A stretch of 64,000 nt of DNA, from NCBI GenBank assembly GCA_002103105.1, contig DAAY01000003.1:620001-684000 (forward strand). Reading direction: 5' to 3'. The number at the start of each line of letters is the position of its first letter. The stretch's first letter is position 1. Below are positions 43,920 through 53,015 of this stretch, piece after piece. The notes beneath the pieces were generated by a model. The model did no database searches. It had not been told where the DNA came from and was given only the letters and a program-made list of their open reading frames with translations. The translations under genes were made by a program, and so were the position numbers. Origin of the DNA: Candidatus Gastranaerophilales bacterium HUM_1 (GTDB taxonomy: Bacteria > Cyanobacteriota > Vampirovibrionia > Gastranaerophilales > Gastranaerophilaceae).

Positions 43920-45278
43920 ATGGGTTTAATTTCATCAATTGAACGTGGCTATAAGTATATGCGGGAAATTCTTCCTTCTTCTGGGGCTGCTAAAAAAGCT
44001 GCAAAAGTGGTAACAAAACCGTTTAAAGCAGAATCTTCGGCTACGGCTAAAGTTGATTCTTTCGTACATGTTGCAGATAATGCTGTCCCTTCAAAATTGC
44101 AAAAAGCTCTTGATTTAGTTGGTCCGTATGAAAGGGATAAACAACAATTTTTAAAAGAATTATACTCTACTGGTTCAAATAAATTTGATTTTATTTATAA
44201 CCATAAATATTTTAATGGAGGAATGCCATATTTTAATGATAAGGAATTTATTTCAGCAATAAAGAAAATGAGCGAAAAAGAAATAAAGCAAACTTTTGAT
44301 GATGTTACAAAGTTGTATGAATCATTGCCTAAGGAAGGTGTTGAGTATAACCAAGCGACGAAAGAAATTATATATAAGGCTCAAACTCCAAGGGCAACTA
44401 ATCTTGCACAACTAACTATTTTAAGGGCAAATAACAAAGAAGCATATGATTATATTTTGAAAAATCCAAATAAAGAAGCGGTAAGTTCATTATTAAGTAA
44501 TTTTGATTATCGTATAAATGGTTCGGCTTTGGAAACTTTGACTATTCCTCAAATTCGTCAAATGCAGGGTTTGGGACTGGCAAGCCGTTTACATTTTCCA
44601 GAAGACCGTAAGATTATTATGGAGGGAAATGCCGCATTAACACGTTATGTAGAATATAGCGATATGTTTTGCCAACAACCCGAAGATGTTGCACGCTTGA
44701 GTAAATATCTTTCCAAGAGTACTATAACAGAACCATTTACGGCTTTTAGAGCTGAAAAAGATACTGGCATGTTTAGTTCTATTATTTTAGATAAATCTAT
44801 GGCAAGGAAAGTTAAATTTATAGTATTAAAAAATATGTTTAAAGCAAAGAAAGTAAAAGTTCATGAATATAATGGAACTTTTGATAATTTTAATCATACA
44901 AATTTGTTTTCTCATATTATGAACAGTAAAGAATTGACACTTGCAGATGCAATGCAGGTTGCGAAATATGGGGGCAAAAAGTATCAAGAACAAATTGCAG
45001 ATTTAATTAAAAATTCTCAAGTCAAAGATAATAGGTTTAAATCTCTAACTTTTGATTCTACATTTGCTCGCCAGTGGGCGGGAACTCAGGATGGTCATAC
45101 CAAAATTCTTCACAATATGTCTGTTGATTCTGGGTTAAATGGGGCTTATTCAGGAGTTAATAATAGGCAGGCTGAATTTATTTTGAATAATGATGACAAG
45201 GTTATGCGTTTTCAAAATGTAATATATGACCCAAAACGAGATATATTCTGCTTAGATACATCTGTTTCTGTGAAATAA
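43920..45278 (+). CDS. Putative mono-ADP-ribosyltransferase (R-S-E class, QxE motif)
   Basis: 452 residues. Residues 1-45 are basic (GAAKKAAKVVTKPFK). The C-terminal 190 residues carry the order expected for the VIP2/C3-type ART fold: Arg277 (FTAFRAEKD), a Ser/Thr strand FKSLTFDSTFARQWAG at 373-387, VDSGLNGAY, and NRQAEFIL with Gln417-x-Glu419 followed by VMRFQNVIYD. QxE is typical of C3-like exoenzymes, ExE of arginine-specific ones. No signal peptide. It would transfer ADP-ribose from NAD to a protein, so an effector or toxin role is plausible. No obvious antitoxin is adjacent. Motif-based; the S-T-S box is imperfect. Confidence 0.62.
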   Translation: MGLISSIERGYKYMREILPSSGAAKKAAKVVTKPFKAESSATAKVDSFVHVADNAVPSKLQKALDLVGPYERDKQQFLKELYSTGSNKFDFIYNHKYFNGGMPYFNDKEFISAIKKMSEKEIKQTFDDVTKLYESLPKEGVEYNQATKEIIYKAQTPRATNLAQLTILRANNKEAYDYILKNPNKEAVSSLLSNFDYRINGSALETLTIPQIRQMQGLGLASRLHFPEDRKIIMEGNAALTRYVEYSDMFCQQPEDVARLSKYLSKSTITEPFTAFRAEKDTGMFSSIILDKSMARKVKFIVLKNMFKAKKVKVHEYNGTFDNFNHTNLFSHIMNSKELTLADAMQVAKYGGKKYQEQIADLIKNSQVKDNRFKSLTFDSTFARQWAGTQDGHTKILHNMSVDSGLNGAYSGVNNRQAEFILNNDDKVMRFQNVIYDPKRDIFCLDTSVSVK

Positions 45279-45286
45279 TTAGTTGT

Positions 45287-46450
45287 TTATAACAATTCTG
45301 TGGGGATATGCTTAAGCTCTTCTTTTAGTATTCTCCCTTCTTTTTTGTATTTTTCTTCTGCTCTAGCTCCTGCATCGAATGCTTTTACTTCAATGTAATT
45401 TTGTCTATATCCATTGTAATCTTTTTCTGCGGGGATGTAGTTATCTATGGATTCGGTGTATTTGTCTGCTTCATATTGAAGTTTTGGGTCTTTTAGCTTT
45501 CCATATTTTTCTCCAATCGCAAGCATATTATCTCCTCGGTCTTGACCATTTCTTGCATCAAGATAATATTGCCAACCGTGTTCAACTTCGTGCCTTGATG
45601 TTGAGACAAAATCTGCTTTTGATTTAGGAACCCATGTTCTTCGGAATTTGATATATCCGTTACAAAATAATCCCTTCCAAGTTATTTCCTTCCCATCTGT
45701 TGGCATGTAGTTTGGGAGGATTTTGTAACCCAGATGTTTAATCCCTCTATCGCATAAAAATCTTTCAGTTATTGGAATTTTAAAATCTTCAAGGCTTAAT
45801 GCTCTAAAACCAAGAAATGAATCAAATTTTGGTCTTTTCATGTTTATTGTATGAATAGAACTTTTTAAGGCTATAAATTTATCGTTAACAATATATTCGA
45901 TATATTTTATTGGACTATTTTTGCTAATTTTGTTATTTACTATTGGTTTATATTGGGTGAAACTGTGTAAATATTCTTGCTTCAAGTTTTTCAAGTTTTG
46001 AATCCTTGAAATTGTAAGGTTTATTATATCTGTTGGGATGTGTTTTGCTACGTGATTGGTTTGAATTTTTTCTTGTTCCCATAGCGAAGTTTGTACATTC
46101 CATTTGATAAAGTCTTTTATGTGTTTTCTATAAATATCTATAAGATTTCGTTTGAGGGTATATTCTTTTATTTGAGTGGAAATAACAACTTCATCAGAAC
46201 CAATATGATTTTTTTGCGAAGTATAGATTCTATTTTTTAAAGGTTTATCTTTAATATTAAAAGCTTTTTCTATAACATTTCCTTCTTTGTCTAGAAATGT
46301 TGTAATTTTTCCTCGAACTTTCCATTTTTTATTTTGAATGATAACTTCTTTTACCGTATATGGAGTTTGGTCAGATAAGCGGATTGTTTGTGACATATAA
46401 TCCGCAAAGTTTTGGGTCGTTTTGGATATAATATAGAAGTTGTTTTTCAT
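45287..46450 (-). CDS. Putative HExxH zinc metallopeptidase (accessory)
   Basis: 387 residues. His287-Glu288-x-x-His291 (TSRHEVEHGWQYYLDA) is a zincin motif and Glu354 in YIEVKAFDAGARAEEKY is a candidate third ligand. The HE-hydrophobic-EH plus E-V-(R/K)-A-aromatic-(A/D)-A-G combination also occurs in the 28.7 kb protein, so the two may be related. N-terminal YIISKTTQNFADYMSQ is shared with that protein as well. Residues 40-280 are unassigned. Convergent with the ART-like gene, 8 nt apart. Confidence 0.65.
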   Translation of the reverse strand: MKNNFYIISKTTQNFADYMSQTIRLSDQTPYTVKEVIIQNKKWKVRGKITTFLDKEGNVIEKAFNIKDKPLKNRIYTSQKNHIGSDEVVISTQIKEYTLKRNLIDIYRKHIKDFIKWNVQTSLWEQEKIQTNHVAKHIPTDIINLTISRIQNLKNLKQEYLHSFTQYKPIVNNKISKNSPIKYIEYIVNDKFIALKSSIHTINMKRPKFDSFLGFRALSLEDFKIPITERFLCDRGIKHLGYKILPNYMPTDGKEITWKGLFCNGYIKFRRTWVPKSKADFVSTSRHEVEHGWQYYLDARNGQDRGDNMLAIGEKYGKLKDPKLQYEADKYTESIDNYIPAEKDYNGYRQNYIEVKAFDAGARAEEKYKKEGRILKEELKHIPTELL

Positions 46451-46512
46451 ATGTGTAGTATAAACACTTGTAATATAAAATTTTTGCTAGTTTGTAAAAT
46501 ATATTTATGTTG

Positions 46513-47229
46513 TTATTTTAAATCTTTACTCCAAAAACCTGTTAAGAATTTGAATTTAAGTAATCCGCTAATTATTGGGAATTCAAGTTCTTTATTCAAT
46601 CTGTGATCAAATACATAAAATTTGTTATTTTGAATATCAACTTTAGTAATTCCGTAGCAGTGCCAAGAAGGTAATCCCTCAAAACTAATTCCCGTTCCTG
46701 CAATAAATGTTGAATCTTTATCATTCGCAATTTTTTTTAAAGTGTCGATAGCCTTAGATATTTTGTCAAGTAATGACATACTTAAGTTTGATTCATTGAT
46801 TGTTTCTGGGGTTATCCCAGTGAATAATTTCAAAAAGTTTGATGGTTTGTTGTATTCAAAACGTTCTTGAGTTTCGAGTGCTCTGCAAATTAATGGCTTT
46901 TGGAAAGGGTGTTTTTTTATGAGTTTATTCATTGCGAGTTCAACAGACTTTACTATTGGGATGCTAGGATTTGAGAATATCGGTTTTGAGTCAATGTATT
47001 CAAGATTATTAATTTCGCTTTCTGAGATAAAATAATCTTCTGCTTTCCCATTTACATTTTTGAATTTGATATTAAAATCTTTGCCATTTGTGGTGATATT
47101 ATTTTGCAGAATTTTTTGACCTTTTTTACTTCTGCTGAGAATTCCAAGGGACGATAAAAGGTAGCAGTCGTGAAAATACTGTTGTGCAGTTGAAAGAGAT
47201 GCAATTTGTTGTGGGGTTATTGGTTTCAT
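46513..47229 (-). CDS. Putative calpain-like cysteine peptidase
   Basis: 238 residues. QQYFHDCYLLSSLGIL (Gln16 or 17, Cys22) matches the calpain active-site segment Q-x5-GDCWLLAA, with the oxyanion Gln six residues before Cys. IPIVKSVELAMNKLIKK resembles the conserved EKAYAK helix of calpains. LPSWHCYGITKVDIQNNKFYVFDHRLN gives catalytic His190 and a following strand with an Asp/Asn-type third residue. It lacks signal peptide and EF-hands. Bacterial calpain-like proteases are uncommon and often secreted. It belongs to the accessory island. Confidence 0.62.
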   Translation of the reverse strand: MKPITPQQIASLSTAQQYFHDCYLLSSLGILSRSKKGQKILQNNITTNGKDFNIKFKNVNGKAEDYFISESEINNLEYIDSKPIFSNPSIPIVKSVELAMNKLIKKHPFQKPLICRALETQERFEYNKPSNFLKLFTGITPETINESNLSMSLLDKISKAIDTLKKIANDKDSTFIAGTGISFEGLPSWHCYGITKVDIQNNKFYVFDHRLNKELEFPIISGLLKFKFLTGFWSKDLK

Positions 47230-47283
47230 TATATATCCCTTTTATGGCAATATTTAAGTACAAAATGGAATATTTGTCTAGTT

Positions 47284-47649
47284 TTAAAATGATTGTTCTG
47301 CGTATTTAATAACTTCGGGTTTAAGAGATAGAAATTTTGAAAGAAGATTTGTTTTGTCTATTGTTATAATTTCGATTACCCTTCTTGATTGAATATTTGC
47401 CTCTTTTAAACCAAAGCTGTCTTTTCCTCTATGTCCTGTCATTATTGTTAATTCAAAAAAGTCGCTGTTGCTTTTTTCAATTTCGTTAATCTTTTTTATT
47501 ACATCTCTTGTGATTGCGTTTTTTCTATCGTTTCTTGCTCTAATTTTTGCACTAGGAGTTTCTAGCATCTCAAAGAGGCGATTCTTTACTGTTTGTGGAA
47601 TTTTGGTTCCGAAAGTAGTGACAGAATTATAATTGTTGCTGATATCCAT
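47284..47649 (-). CDS. Small hypothetical protein
   Basis: About 121 residues starting MDISNNYNSVTTFGTKIP at 47649 (AAAAGGA is 9 nt upstream; an earlier ATG at 47658 is too near the SD). The sequence is mixed basic/acidic: IRARNDRKNAITRDVIKKINEIEKSNSDFFELTIMTGHRGKDSFGLKE. No family recognised. It is 54 nt upstream of the calpain-like gene on the same strand and may be co-transcribed, possibly a cofactor or immunity-type partner (inference only). Confidence 0.55.
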   Translation of the reverse strand: MDISNNYNSVTTFGTKIPQTVKNRLFEMLETPSAKIRARNDRKNAITRDVIKKINEIEKSNSDFFELTIMTGHRGKDSFGLKEANIQSRRVIEIITIDKTNLLSKFLSLKPEVIKYAEQSF

Positions 47650-47809
47650 AAAGTTCATCCTTTTGAGAGAATGAAGTCTCTTCAAGATTTTTTGTTGCTA
47701 TTAGGATGTTTTTTTGTAAACTTTTATTATGAAAAATTAAAAAATTGGCAAATATTGTTTTTTAGGTATTTTTTGTATATTGTAAAAGTAGCGAAAGGAA
47801 GTAACTGAT

Positions 47810-48109
47810 ATGGCTTGTGTTCAAAGAATAAGTCCACGCATCGATTTTACCAAATATGCAGCCAAAAAAGGCTTGAATGTTGCAACTATTCCCTTGAAAG
47901 ATAAATCAACTGTAAAAATTTTGTCAAACGATACAAAATTTGAAGAGTATTATTTAAAAAATGGGGAAGTTATCAATTCGATGAAAAAAGATTTGCCGAA
48001 GTTTGAAGATTTTAGCATCTTTGTTGCAGATAGATTAGCGAATATTCAAGAAAATGCTGTAAAAGGCATAAATGTTGTGGCAGAGTGGACTAAATCGTTA
48101 ATGAAATAA
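47810..48109 (+). CDS. Small hypothetical protein
   Basis: 99 residues, no recognised family: MACVQRISPRIDFTKYAAKKGLNVA at the N-terminus, helical C-terminus ENAVKGINVVAEWTKSLMK. AAAGGAAG ribosome site, and a strong terminator 17 nt after the stop. Last gene of the accessory island. Confidence 0.6.
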   Translation: MACVQRISPRIDFTKYAAKKGLNVATIPLKDKSTVKILSNDTKFEEYYLKNGEVINSMKKDLPKFEDFSIFVADRLANIQENAVKGINVVAEWTKSLMK

Positions 48110-48125
48110 AATGATAAAATAATAG

Positions 48126-48164
48126 AAATAAGGTTTTGATATTACTTCAAAGCCTTATTTTTTT
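48126..48164 (+). terminator. Intrinsic terminator
   Basis: AAATAAGGTTTTGA pairs with TCAAAGCCTTATTT (one G-U) around a short loop, followed by TTTT; it ends the 99-aa gene. Confidence 0.85.
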
Positions 48165-48216
48165 AGCGTATAATTTATATAGGAGAGAATTTGTAAATTC
48201 AAAAAGGTGTAATTGT

Positions 48217-49608
48217 ATGATTACGGATATGACGAGTGGAAACCCCTTAAAACATATAATTTTATTCTCTATTCCTCTTTTAATAGGGAATATTTTTCAA
48301 CAGTTATATAATATTGCAGATTTGGTAATTGTTGGTAGAACTCTTGGGGTGGAATCTTTTGCTGCTGTTGGTGCAGTTGCTCCATTGTTTTTCTTGATAA
48401 CTTTTGTGATTGTCGGTTTGACTAACGGATTTGCGGTTGTAACTGGGCAAAGGTATGGTGCTAAAGATATTTCTGGTGTTAAAAATTCGGTTATTGTATC
48501 TATTATTTTGAGTTCAATTGTTACGTTATTATTTACTGTTGTTTGTGTCTTTTTAATGAATCCTATTTTGCATTGGATGAATGTTCCTACAAATATTTAT
48601 CACAATGCGTTTTGGTATATAGAAATTATTACAATTGGGTTGATTGCAACAACAATGTACAATATGCTTGCAAGTATCATTAGAGCGTTAGGAGATAGCA
48701 AAACTCCATTATATTTTTTGATAATTGCTTCAATTATTAATATTGTTCTTGCTTTGATTTTTATTCAGTGTTTTCACATGGGAGTTTCTGGGTCTGCAAT
48801 TGCAGTTATTCTTTCTCAAGGAATTTCTTTTTTATTATGCTTGTTATTTATCAAATATAAATTCCCGATTTTACATTTAGCAAAAGAGGATTTTGACTCT
48901 GTCAAAGATAAAAAAGAATTTTGTACATCTGCTTATGAACATTTGAGAGTAGGTGTTCCAATGGCTATTCAGTTTTCCATAATTGGTGTTGGTATTTTGA
49001 TTATTCAAAGTGTATGCAATAGTTTTGGCTCAAATGTAATTGCGGCCATTACTGCGGCATTGAGAATTGAACAAATTGCTACTCTTCCGATGATGTCTTT
49101 TGGGGTTGCATTAGCTGCTTATGTTGCTCAAAATTATGGTGCTAAAAAGTTCAAAAGAATTAGGCTTGGAGTAATAAACACGTCAACTATCAATATTGTA
49201 TTGAGTATTTTGATGGCATTTGTTATGCGATTGTGGGGAACTGATATTATTAGTGCATTTATTGGTTCAGCGACAAAAAATATAATAAATATTGCTCATC
49301 AATATTTGTTAATTAGTACAATTTACTATTTCTTCTTAGGTCAGATATTTATTTATCGTAATGCTTTGCAAGGTATGGGCGAAACGGTATTCCCTCTTCT
49401 TGCTTGTACGGCAGAACTTGTGATGAGAGCATTTGCAGCAATTTATCTTGCGATAAAGTTTGGATATGTTGGAATGTTTTATTCTGGTCCAATTGCGTGG
49501 ATTAGTGCCTCTTCTGTTTTGTTCTTCGGTTATTTGTGGAGTATAAAACATATTATTTGGAAATTCCGTTATCAATTAAATATTCCTGTGGATGATGAAA
49601 ATATTTAG
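48217..49608 (+). CDS. MATE family efflux transporter
   Basis: 463 residues from the ATG at 48217, 8 nt after AAAAAGGTG; an upstream in-frame codon at 48136 lies inside the terminator. Twelve membrane helices, MATE motif ILFSIPLLIGNIFQQLYNIADLVIVGR at the N-terminus, ALGDSKTPLYF and QNYGAKKFKRI in the second half, as in DinF/NorM-like multidrug exporters. Substrate unknown; cation-coupled export is the family norm. Promoter TTCAAA-N17-TATAAT (48146-48174) overlaps the preceding terminator. Confidence 0.92.
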   Translation: MITDMTSGNPLKHIILFSIPLLIGNIFQQLYNIADLVIVGRTLGVESFAAVGAVAPLFFLITFVIVGLTNGFAVVTGQRYGAKDISGVKNSVIVSIILSSIVTLLFTVVCVFLMNPILHWMNVPTNIYHNAFWYIEIITIGLIATTMYNMLASIIRALGDSKTPLYFLIIASIINIVLALIFIQCFHMGVSGSAIAVILSQGISFLLCLLFIKYKFPILHLAKEDFDSVKDKKEFCTSAYEHLRVGVPMAIQFSIIGVGILIIQSVCNSFGSNVIAAITAALRIEQIATLPMMSFGVALAAYVAQNYGAKKFKRIRLGVINTSTINIVLSILMAFVMRLWGTDIISAFIGSATKNIINIAHQYLLISTIYYFFLGQIFIYRNALQGMGETVFPLLACTAELVMRAFAAIYLAIKFGYVGMFYSGPIAWISASSVLFFGYLWSIKHIIWKFRYQLNIPVDDENI

Positions 49609-49640
49609 TTGGTGGTAGAATTAACTTTGGAGATAATGGT

Positions 49641-49988
49641 ATGTATGACGAAATTTTTGATAGATTGAGTAAATCTGATTTTCGCAAAAAGTTTAAACTA
49701 AGCCAAAAGGATAGATTGTATTTACAACAAAAGGGCTTTGATACAATTAAAAGTCATGCTGTTGATTTTATTGCAAAAAGAATTGCTCCAGCGGATATCC
49801 CAAATGACGGGAAACAAACTCCAATGAGGGGACATCCTGTTTTTACTGCTCAGCATGCAACGGCGACTTGTTGCAGAGGTTGTATAAACAAGTGGCACAA
49901 GTTCCCTAAGTATGTTCAATTAACAAAAGAACAGCAAAAATATTTAGTTGATTTAATTATGGAATGGATAAAAAGACAGGTGAATTAA
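49641..49988 (+). CDS. DUF4186 family protein
   Basis: 115 residues. PADIPNDGKQTPMRGHPVFTAQHATATCCRGCINKWHKFPK with its CCRGC and two His is the DUF4186 signature. Function unknown, possibly metal-binding. Starts 32 nt after the MATE gene; ybaK follows at 2 nt. Confidence 0.85.
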   Translation: MYDEIFDRLSKSDFRKKFKLSQKDRLYLQQKGFDTIKSHAVDFIAKRIAPADIPNDGKQTPMRGHPVFTAQHATATCCRGCINKWHKFPKYVQLTKEQQKYLVDLIMEWIKRQVN

Positions 49989-49990
49989 TT

Positions 49991-50464
49991 ATGGATTATA
50001 AAACAAATGTTATGAGAATTTTAGATAAAGCAAAAATAAGTTATAACCATTATTCTTATGCTGATACAGATGCAATTAGTGGTGTTGAAGTTGCGAGTGT
50101 TTTAAATCAAAATCCTGCTCAAGTTTTTAAAAGTCTTGTGGCTATTGGAAAATCAAAAGAACATTATGTTTTTATGATTCCTGTTGCAGAAGAACTAGAT
50201 TTGAAAAAATCAGCTCACGCAGTTGGAGAAAAATCCGTGGAAATGATAAAACAAAAAGAACTTTTACCTTTGACAGGGTATATTCATGGCGGGTGTTCCC
50301 CTATTGGTTTGAAAAAGCCTTTTCCTGTGGTGATTGATTCAACGGCCAAAAATTTTGATACAATAATTTTTAGTGCTGGCAAAATCGGTTACCAAGTAGA
50401 AGTAAATCCAGAAGATTTGAGTAAGATTTTGAAGAGTGTTCAATTTGATGATATTACTGCTTAA
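49991..50464 (+). CDS. ybaK: Cys-tRNA(Pro)/Cys-tRNA(Cys) deacylase (YbaK/EbsC)
   Basis: 157 residues from ATG 49991 (SD AGGTGA; an in-frame upstream start would overlap DUF4186). VFKSLVAIGKSKEHYVFMIPVAEELDLKKSAHAVGEKSVEM and TGYIHGGCSPIGLKKPFPVV are diagnostic. It edits mischarged Cys-tRNAPro. Confidence 0.92.
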   Translation: MDYKTNVMRILDKAKISYNHYSYADTDAISGVEVASVLNQNPAQVFKSLVAIGKSKEHYVFMIPVAEELDLKKSAHAVGEKSVEMIKQKELLPLTGYIHGGCSPIGLKKPFPVVIDSTAKNFDTIIFSAGKIGYQVEVNPEDLSKILKSVQFDDITA

Positions 50465-50547
50465 TTTTTGTGACGGATGTTAAGAGTTTGCCCAAAGGTT
50501 CTGGCATGGTATATTCTTTATAAAAAGGAAAAGAATTGGAGAGATTT

Positions 50548-51264
50548 ATGGAAGGGAATAATAAACCAATTGTTCATTTGATTTCAAAGCCGAACAATAT
50601 GTTAAAAACTATTTATACAGCTTGTAGAACTTGTTATAGTGCAGATAGTCCTATAAATATTTATGAAAATGCTGTTGATGAAGAAAAAATGTTGAAATTG
50701 ATAAAACGTGTTGTTGGTTCTGGACATTATTCAACTATTGAGCACATTCAAGTAAGTTTTGCGATTTCAAATGTATCAAGAGCTTGTACGCATCAGCTTG
50801 TACGCCATAGACATATGTCTTTTTCTCAAAAATCTCAACGTTATGTAAAAGAAAAAGGTCAATTTGATTATATTATTCCTCCAACAATTGAAAAAAATCC
50901 TGAATTGAAAGAGAAATTTATTGAATTTATGGGTAAAATTTCTGATCAATATCAGGAGTTTGTAGAGGCTGGAATTCCAGCAGAAGATGCTAGATTTGTT
51001 ATGCCAAATGCAGCTGCAAGTTCTCTTGTGACAAGTTTGAATTTGCGAGAGTTAATTCATTTGGCAAATTTGAGATTGTGTACAAGGGCTCAATACGAAA
51101 TTCGCTGTATGGTAAAATCAATGTGCGATGTTTTGATTGCGGAAGAACCTTGGTTAAAAGAATACTTAGTTCCAAAATGTGAAAGACTTGGCTTCTGTGA
51201 TGAAGATAAGTCTTGTGGCAGAAAAATTACTAAAGTTGAATTGTTTGAAAGGGCTGGTAAATAA
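50548..51264 (+). CDS. thyX: FAD-dependent thymidylate synthase
   Basis: 238 residues from ATG 50548 (GGAGAG at 50538-50543; a TTG at 50536 is rejected). The ThyX motif RHRHMSFSQKSQRY (RHRxxS) is present, together with HYSTIEHIQVSFAI and the C-terminal RLCTRAQYEIR. It makes dTMP using methylene-THF and FADH2; the gcv genes at the start of the window supply that folate. Followed 3 nt later by dtd. Confidence 0.95.
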   Translation: MEGNNKPIVHLISKPNNMLKTIYTACRTCYSADSPINIYENAVDEEKMLKLIKRVVGSGHYSTIEHIQVSFAISNVSRACTHQLVRHRHMSFSQKSQRYVKEKGQFDYIIPPTIEKNPELKEKFIEFMGKISDQYQEFVEAGIPAEDARFVMPNAAASSLVTSLNLRELIHLANLRLCTRAQYEIRCMVKSMCDVLIAEEPWLKEYLVPKCERLGFCDEDKSCGRKITKVELFERAGK

Positions 51265-51267
51265 TTC

Positions 51268-51705
51268 ATGAAAGCACTAATTCAAAGGGTTAAGCGAGCT
51301 TCTGTAACTATTGAGAATGAATTGTATTCAAAAATAGGTGCTGGATTACTTGTATTTCTTGGCATCGAAAAAACAGATTCAGAGGAAAATGCAGATAAAC
51401 TTGTTGATAAAATCTCAAAATTGAGGATTTTTGAAGACGAGAATGAAAAAATGAATAATTCAATAATGGATGTTTCTGGTGAAATGCTTGTTGTTTCTCA
51501 ATTTACGCTTTGTGGAGATTGCAAAAAAGGAACTAGACCGAGTTTTGATGCCGCAGCAAAGCCAGAAGATGCAGTAAGATTATATGAGTATTTTGTGGAG
51601 AAAGTTAAAAGTCTTAATATTCCATGTCAGACGGGTAAATTCCGTGCTATGATGGATGTTGAGCTTGTTAATGATGGACCTGTAACCTTCTTGGTAGAGA
51701 AGTAG
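51268..51705 (+). CDS. dtd: D-aminoacyl-tRNA deacylase
   Basis: 145 residues: MKALIQRVKRASVTIE, SQFTLCGDCKKGTRPSF (SQFTL active-site box) and the NDGPVTFLVE C-terminal proline box, all diagnostic for DTD, which hydrolyses D-amino acids from tRNA. Three nt after thyX. Confidence 0.95.
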   Translation: MKALIQRVKRASVTIENELYSKIGAGLLVFLGIEKTDSEENADKLVDKISKLRIFEDENEKMNNSIMDVSGEMLVVSQFTLCGDCKKGTRPSFDAAAKPEDAVRLYEYFVEKVKSLNIPCQTGKFRAMMDVELVNDGPVTFLVEK

Positions 51706-51863
51706 TGACTATTGGGACTTGCGTATATTCAAAATCCATGTTAGAATAATGGTATAAGTTAGAATTTTTATTTGAAATCGATTTTGTATTGTGAGGATGT
51801 TACCTTAAATTTATTTTTTATTATGAGTTATTTTTTTATTATTAATTAAGAGGCTTTTAAATT

Positions 51864-53015
51864 ATGTATGTAAACAAGTGCATTAAGTGCGGTCGCGAGT
51901 TTGAAACAAAGAACCCTAAAAGAGTAATCTGCCCTGATTGCTTATATCCAGATAAAAAGATGATGGTTAATTCTTCTGAATCTGGGGATAGTCCAGCTAC
52001 TTCTCAACCAGCGGAACAAACCCCAAGTTATTCAACTGAAGAAAAACCTCAATTCTATAATAGTTATTCATCTGGAGGAGATGATAACCAAAGACCATAT
52101 AATAGGCCTCAAAGACCTTATAACAACCGTCCTCAACAAGGTGGTTATAATAACAATTACAACCGTCAAGGTGGTTATAACAGAGATAATAGACAAGGCG
52201 GATATAATAATAACTACAATCGCCAAGGCGGTTACAGCAGGGATAACAACCGTCAAGGTGGTTATAACAGAGATAATAGACAGGGTGGTTACAATAATAA
52301 TTACAATAACCGTCAAGGCGGTTATAACAATAACAGAGCTGGAGGTTATCAACAACGCAGACCTCAAGGTCAAAACAGATTCAATAATAACAGACGTCCA
52401 ATGAACAACCGCAACAAAGCTCCTAAGCAGTTGCTTGTAAGTAAGGAACAGTTAGAACAGATTGAATTGCTATATAAGTTGATGTTGCCTCTTCCAAACC
52501 CTGATGCACATGAAGTTATTGGTGAAAAAATCGGTTTGGAACCAAGAAAAGTATTTTTCGGTATCAATTTAGTAAGACAAAAAATGATGCTTCCTAAATT
52601 GCCGTTCCCTAAACGTAAATTGGCAATTACTCCAGATCAATTAAATGCTATCAAAATGCTATATGAACCATTGTTGCCGTTACCTCCGATTGGTTGCCAT
52701 AAAATTATTGCAGCACAATTAAAAATGGACGAATGGCGTGTTCACGTTGGTATTGGTTTGGTTAGAGCACAAATGGGTCTTGAAAGATGGAACCAAGATA
52801 GACCAGATGCTCCAGAAGAGTTTAAAAACCAAAAAGCAGAAGAAAAATCTGAAAAAGCTGAAAAGCCTAAATCAACTAGAAAGAAAAAAACAGAAACTCC
52901 TGTTGAAGAAGTAGCAGAAGCTCCAGCAACAGAAGAAGCAGTTGAGGTTGAAGAAGCTCCAAAGAAAAGACGTGGCAGACCTAAAAAGGTTGAAGCAGAA
53001 CCTTCGGAAGAATAA
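51864..53015 (+). CDS. Zinc-ribbon protein with prion-like Gly-Tyr-Asn-Gln-Arg linker and duplicated C-terminal domain
   Basis: 383 residues. A zinc ribbon at the N-terminus (Cys6, Cys9, Cys23, Cys26). Residues about 75-185 are a low-complexity region of tandem RQGGYNNNYN/RQGGYNRDN units with many RGG-like arginines. Residues 189-245 and 252-308 are two related ~57-aa modules (ELLYKLMLPLPNPDAHEVIGEKIGL and MLYEPLLPLPPIGCHKIIAAQLKM). An acidic/Lys-rich tail ends with KKRRGRPKK (AT-hook-like). It overlaps rimM by 1 nt, in the slot where other bacteria have the KH-domain RNA-binding gene, so an RNA-binding role in ribosome biogenesis is likely. The family is not recognised. Confidence 0.8.
   Translation: MYVNKCIKCGREFETKNPKRVICPDCLYPDKKMMVNSSESGDSPATSQPAEQTPSYSTEEKPQFYNSYSSGGDDNQRPYNRPQRPYNNRPQQGGYNNNYNRQGGYNRDNRQGGYNNNYNRQGGYSRDNNRQGGYNRDNRQGGYNNNYNNRQGGYNNNRAGGYQQRRPQGQNRFNNNRRPMNNRNKAPKQLLVSKEQLEQIELLYKLMLPLPNPDAHEVIGEKIGLEPRKVFFGINLVRQKMMLPKLPFPKRKLAITPDQLNAIKMLYEPLLPLPPIGCHKIIAAQLKMDEWRVHVGIGLVRAQMGLERWNQDRPDAPEEFKNQKAEEKSEKAEKPKSTRKKKTETPVEEVAEAPATEEAVEVEEAPKKRRGRPKKVEAEPSEE

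Noticed and set aside
52100..52350. Tandem short DNA repeats resembling a CRISPR array
   Set aside because: They are in frame, encode RQGGYNNNYN-type protein repeats, and have no unique spacers. Open frames on other strands and frames here are by-products of the repeats.
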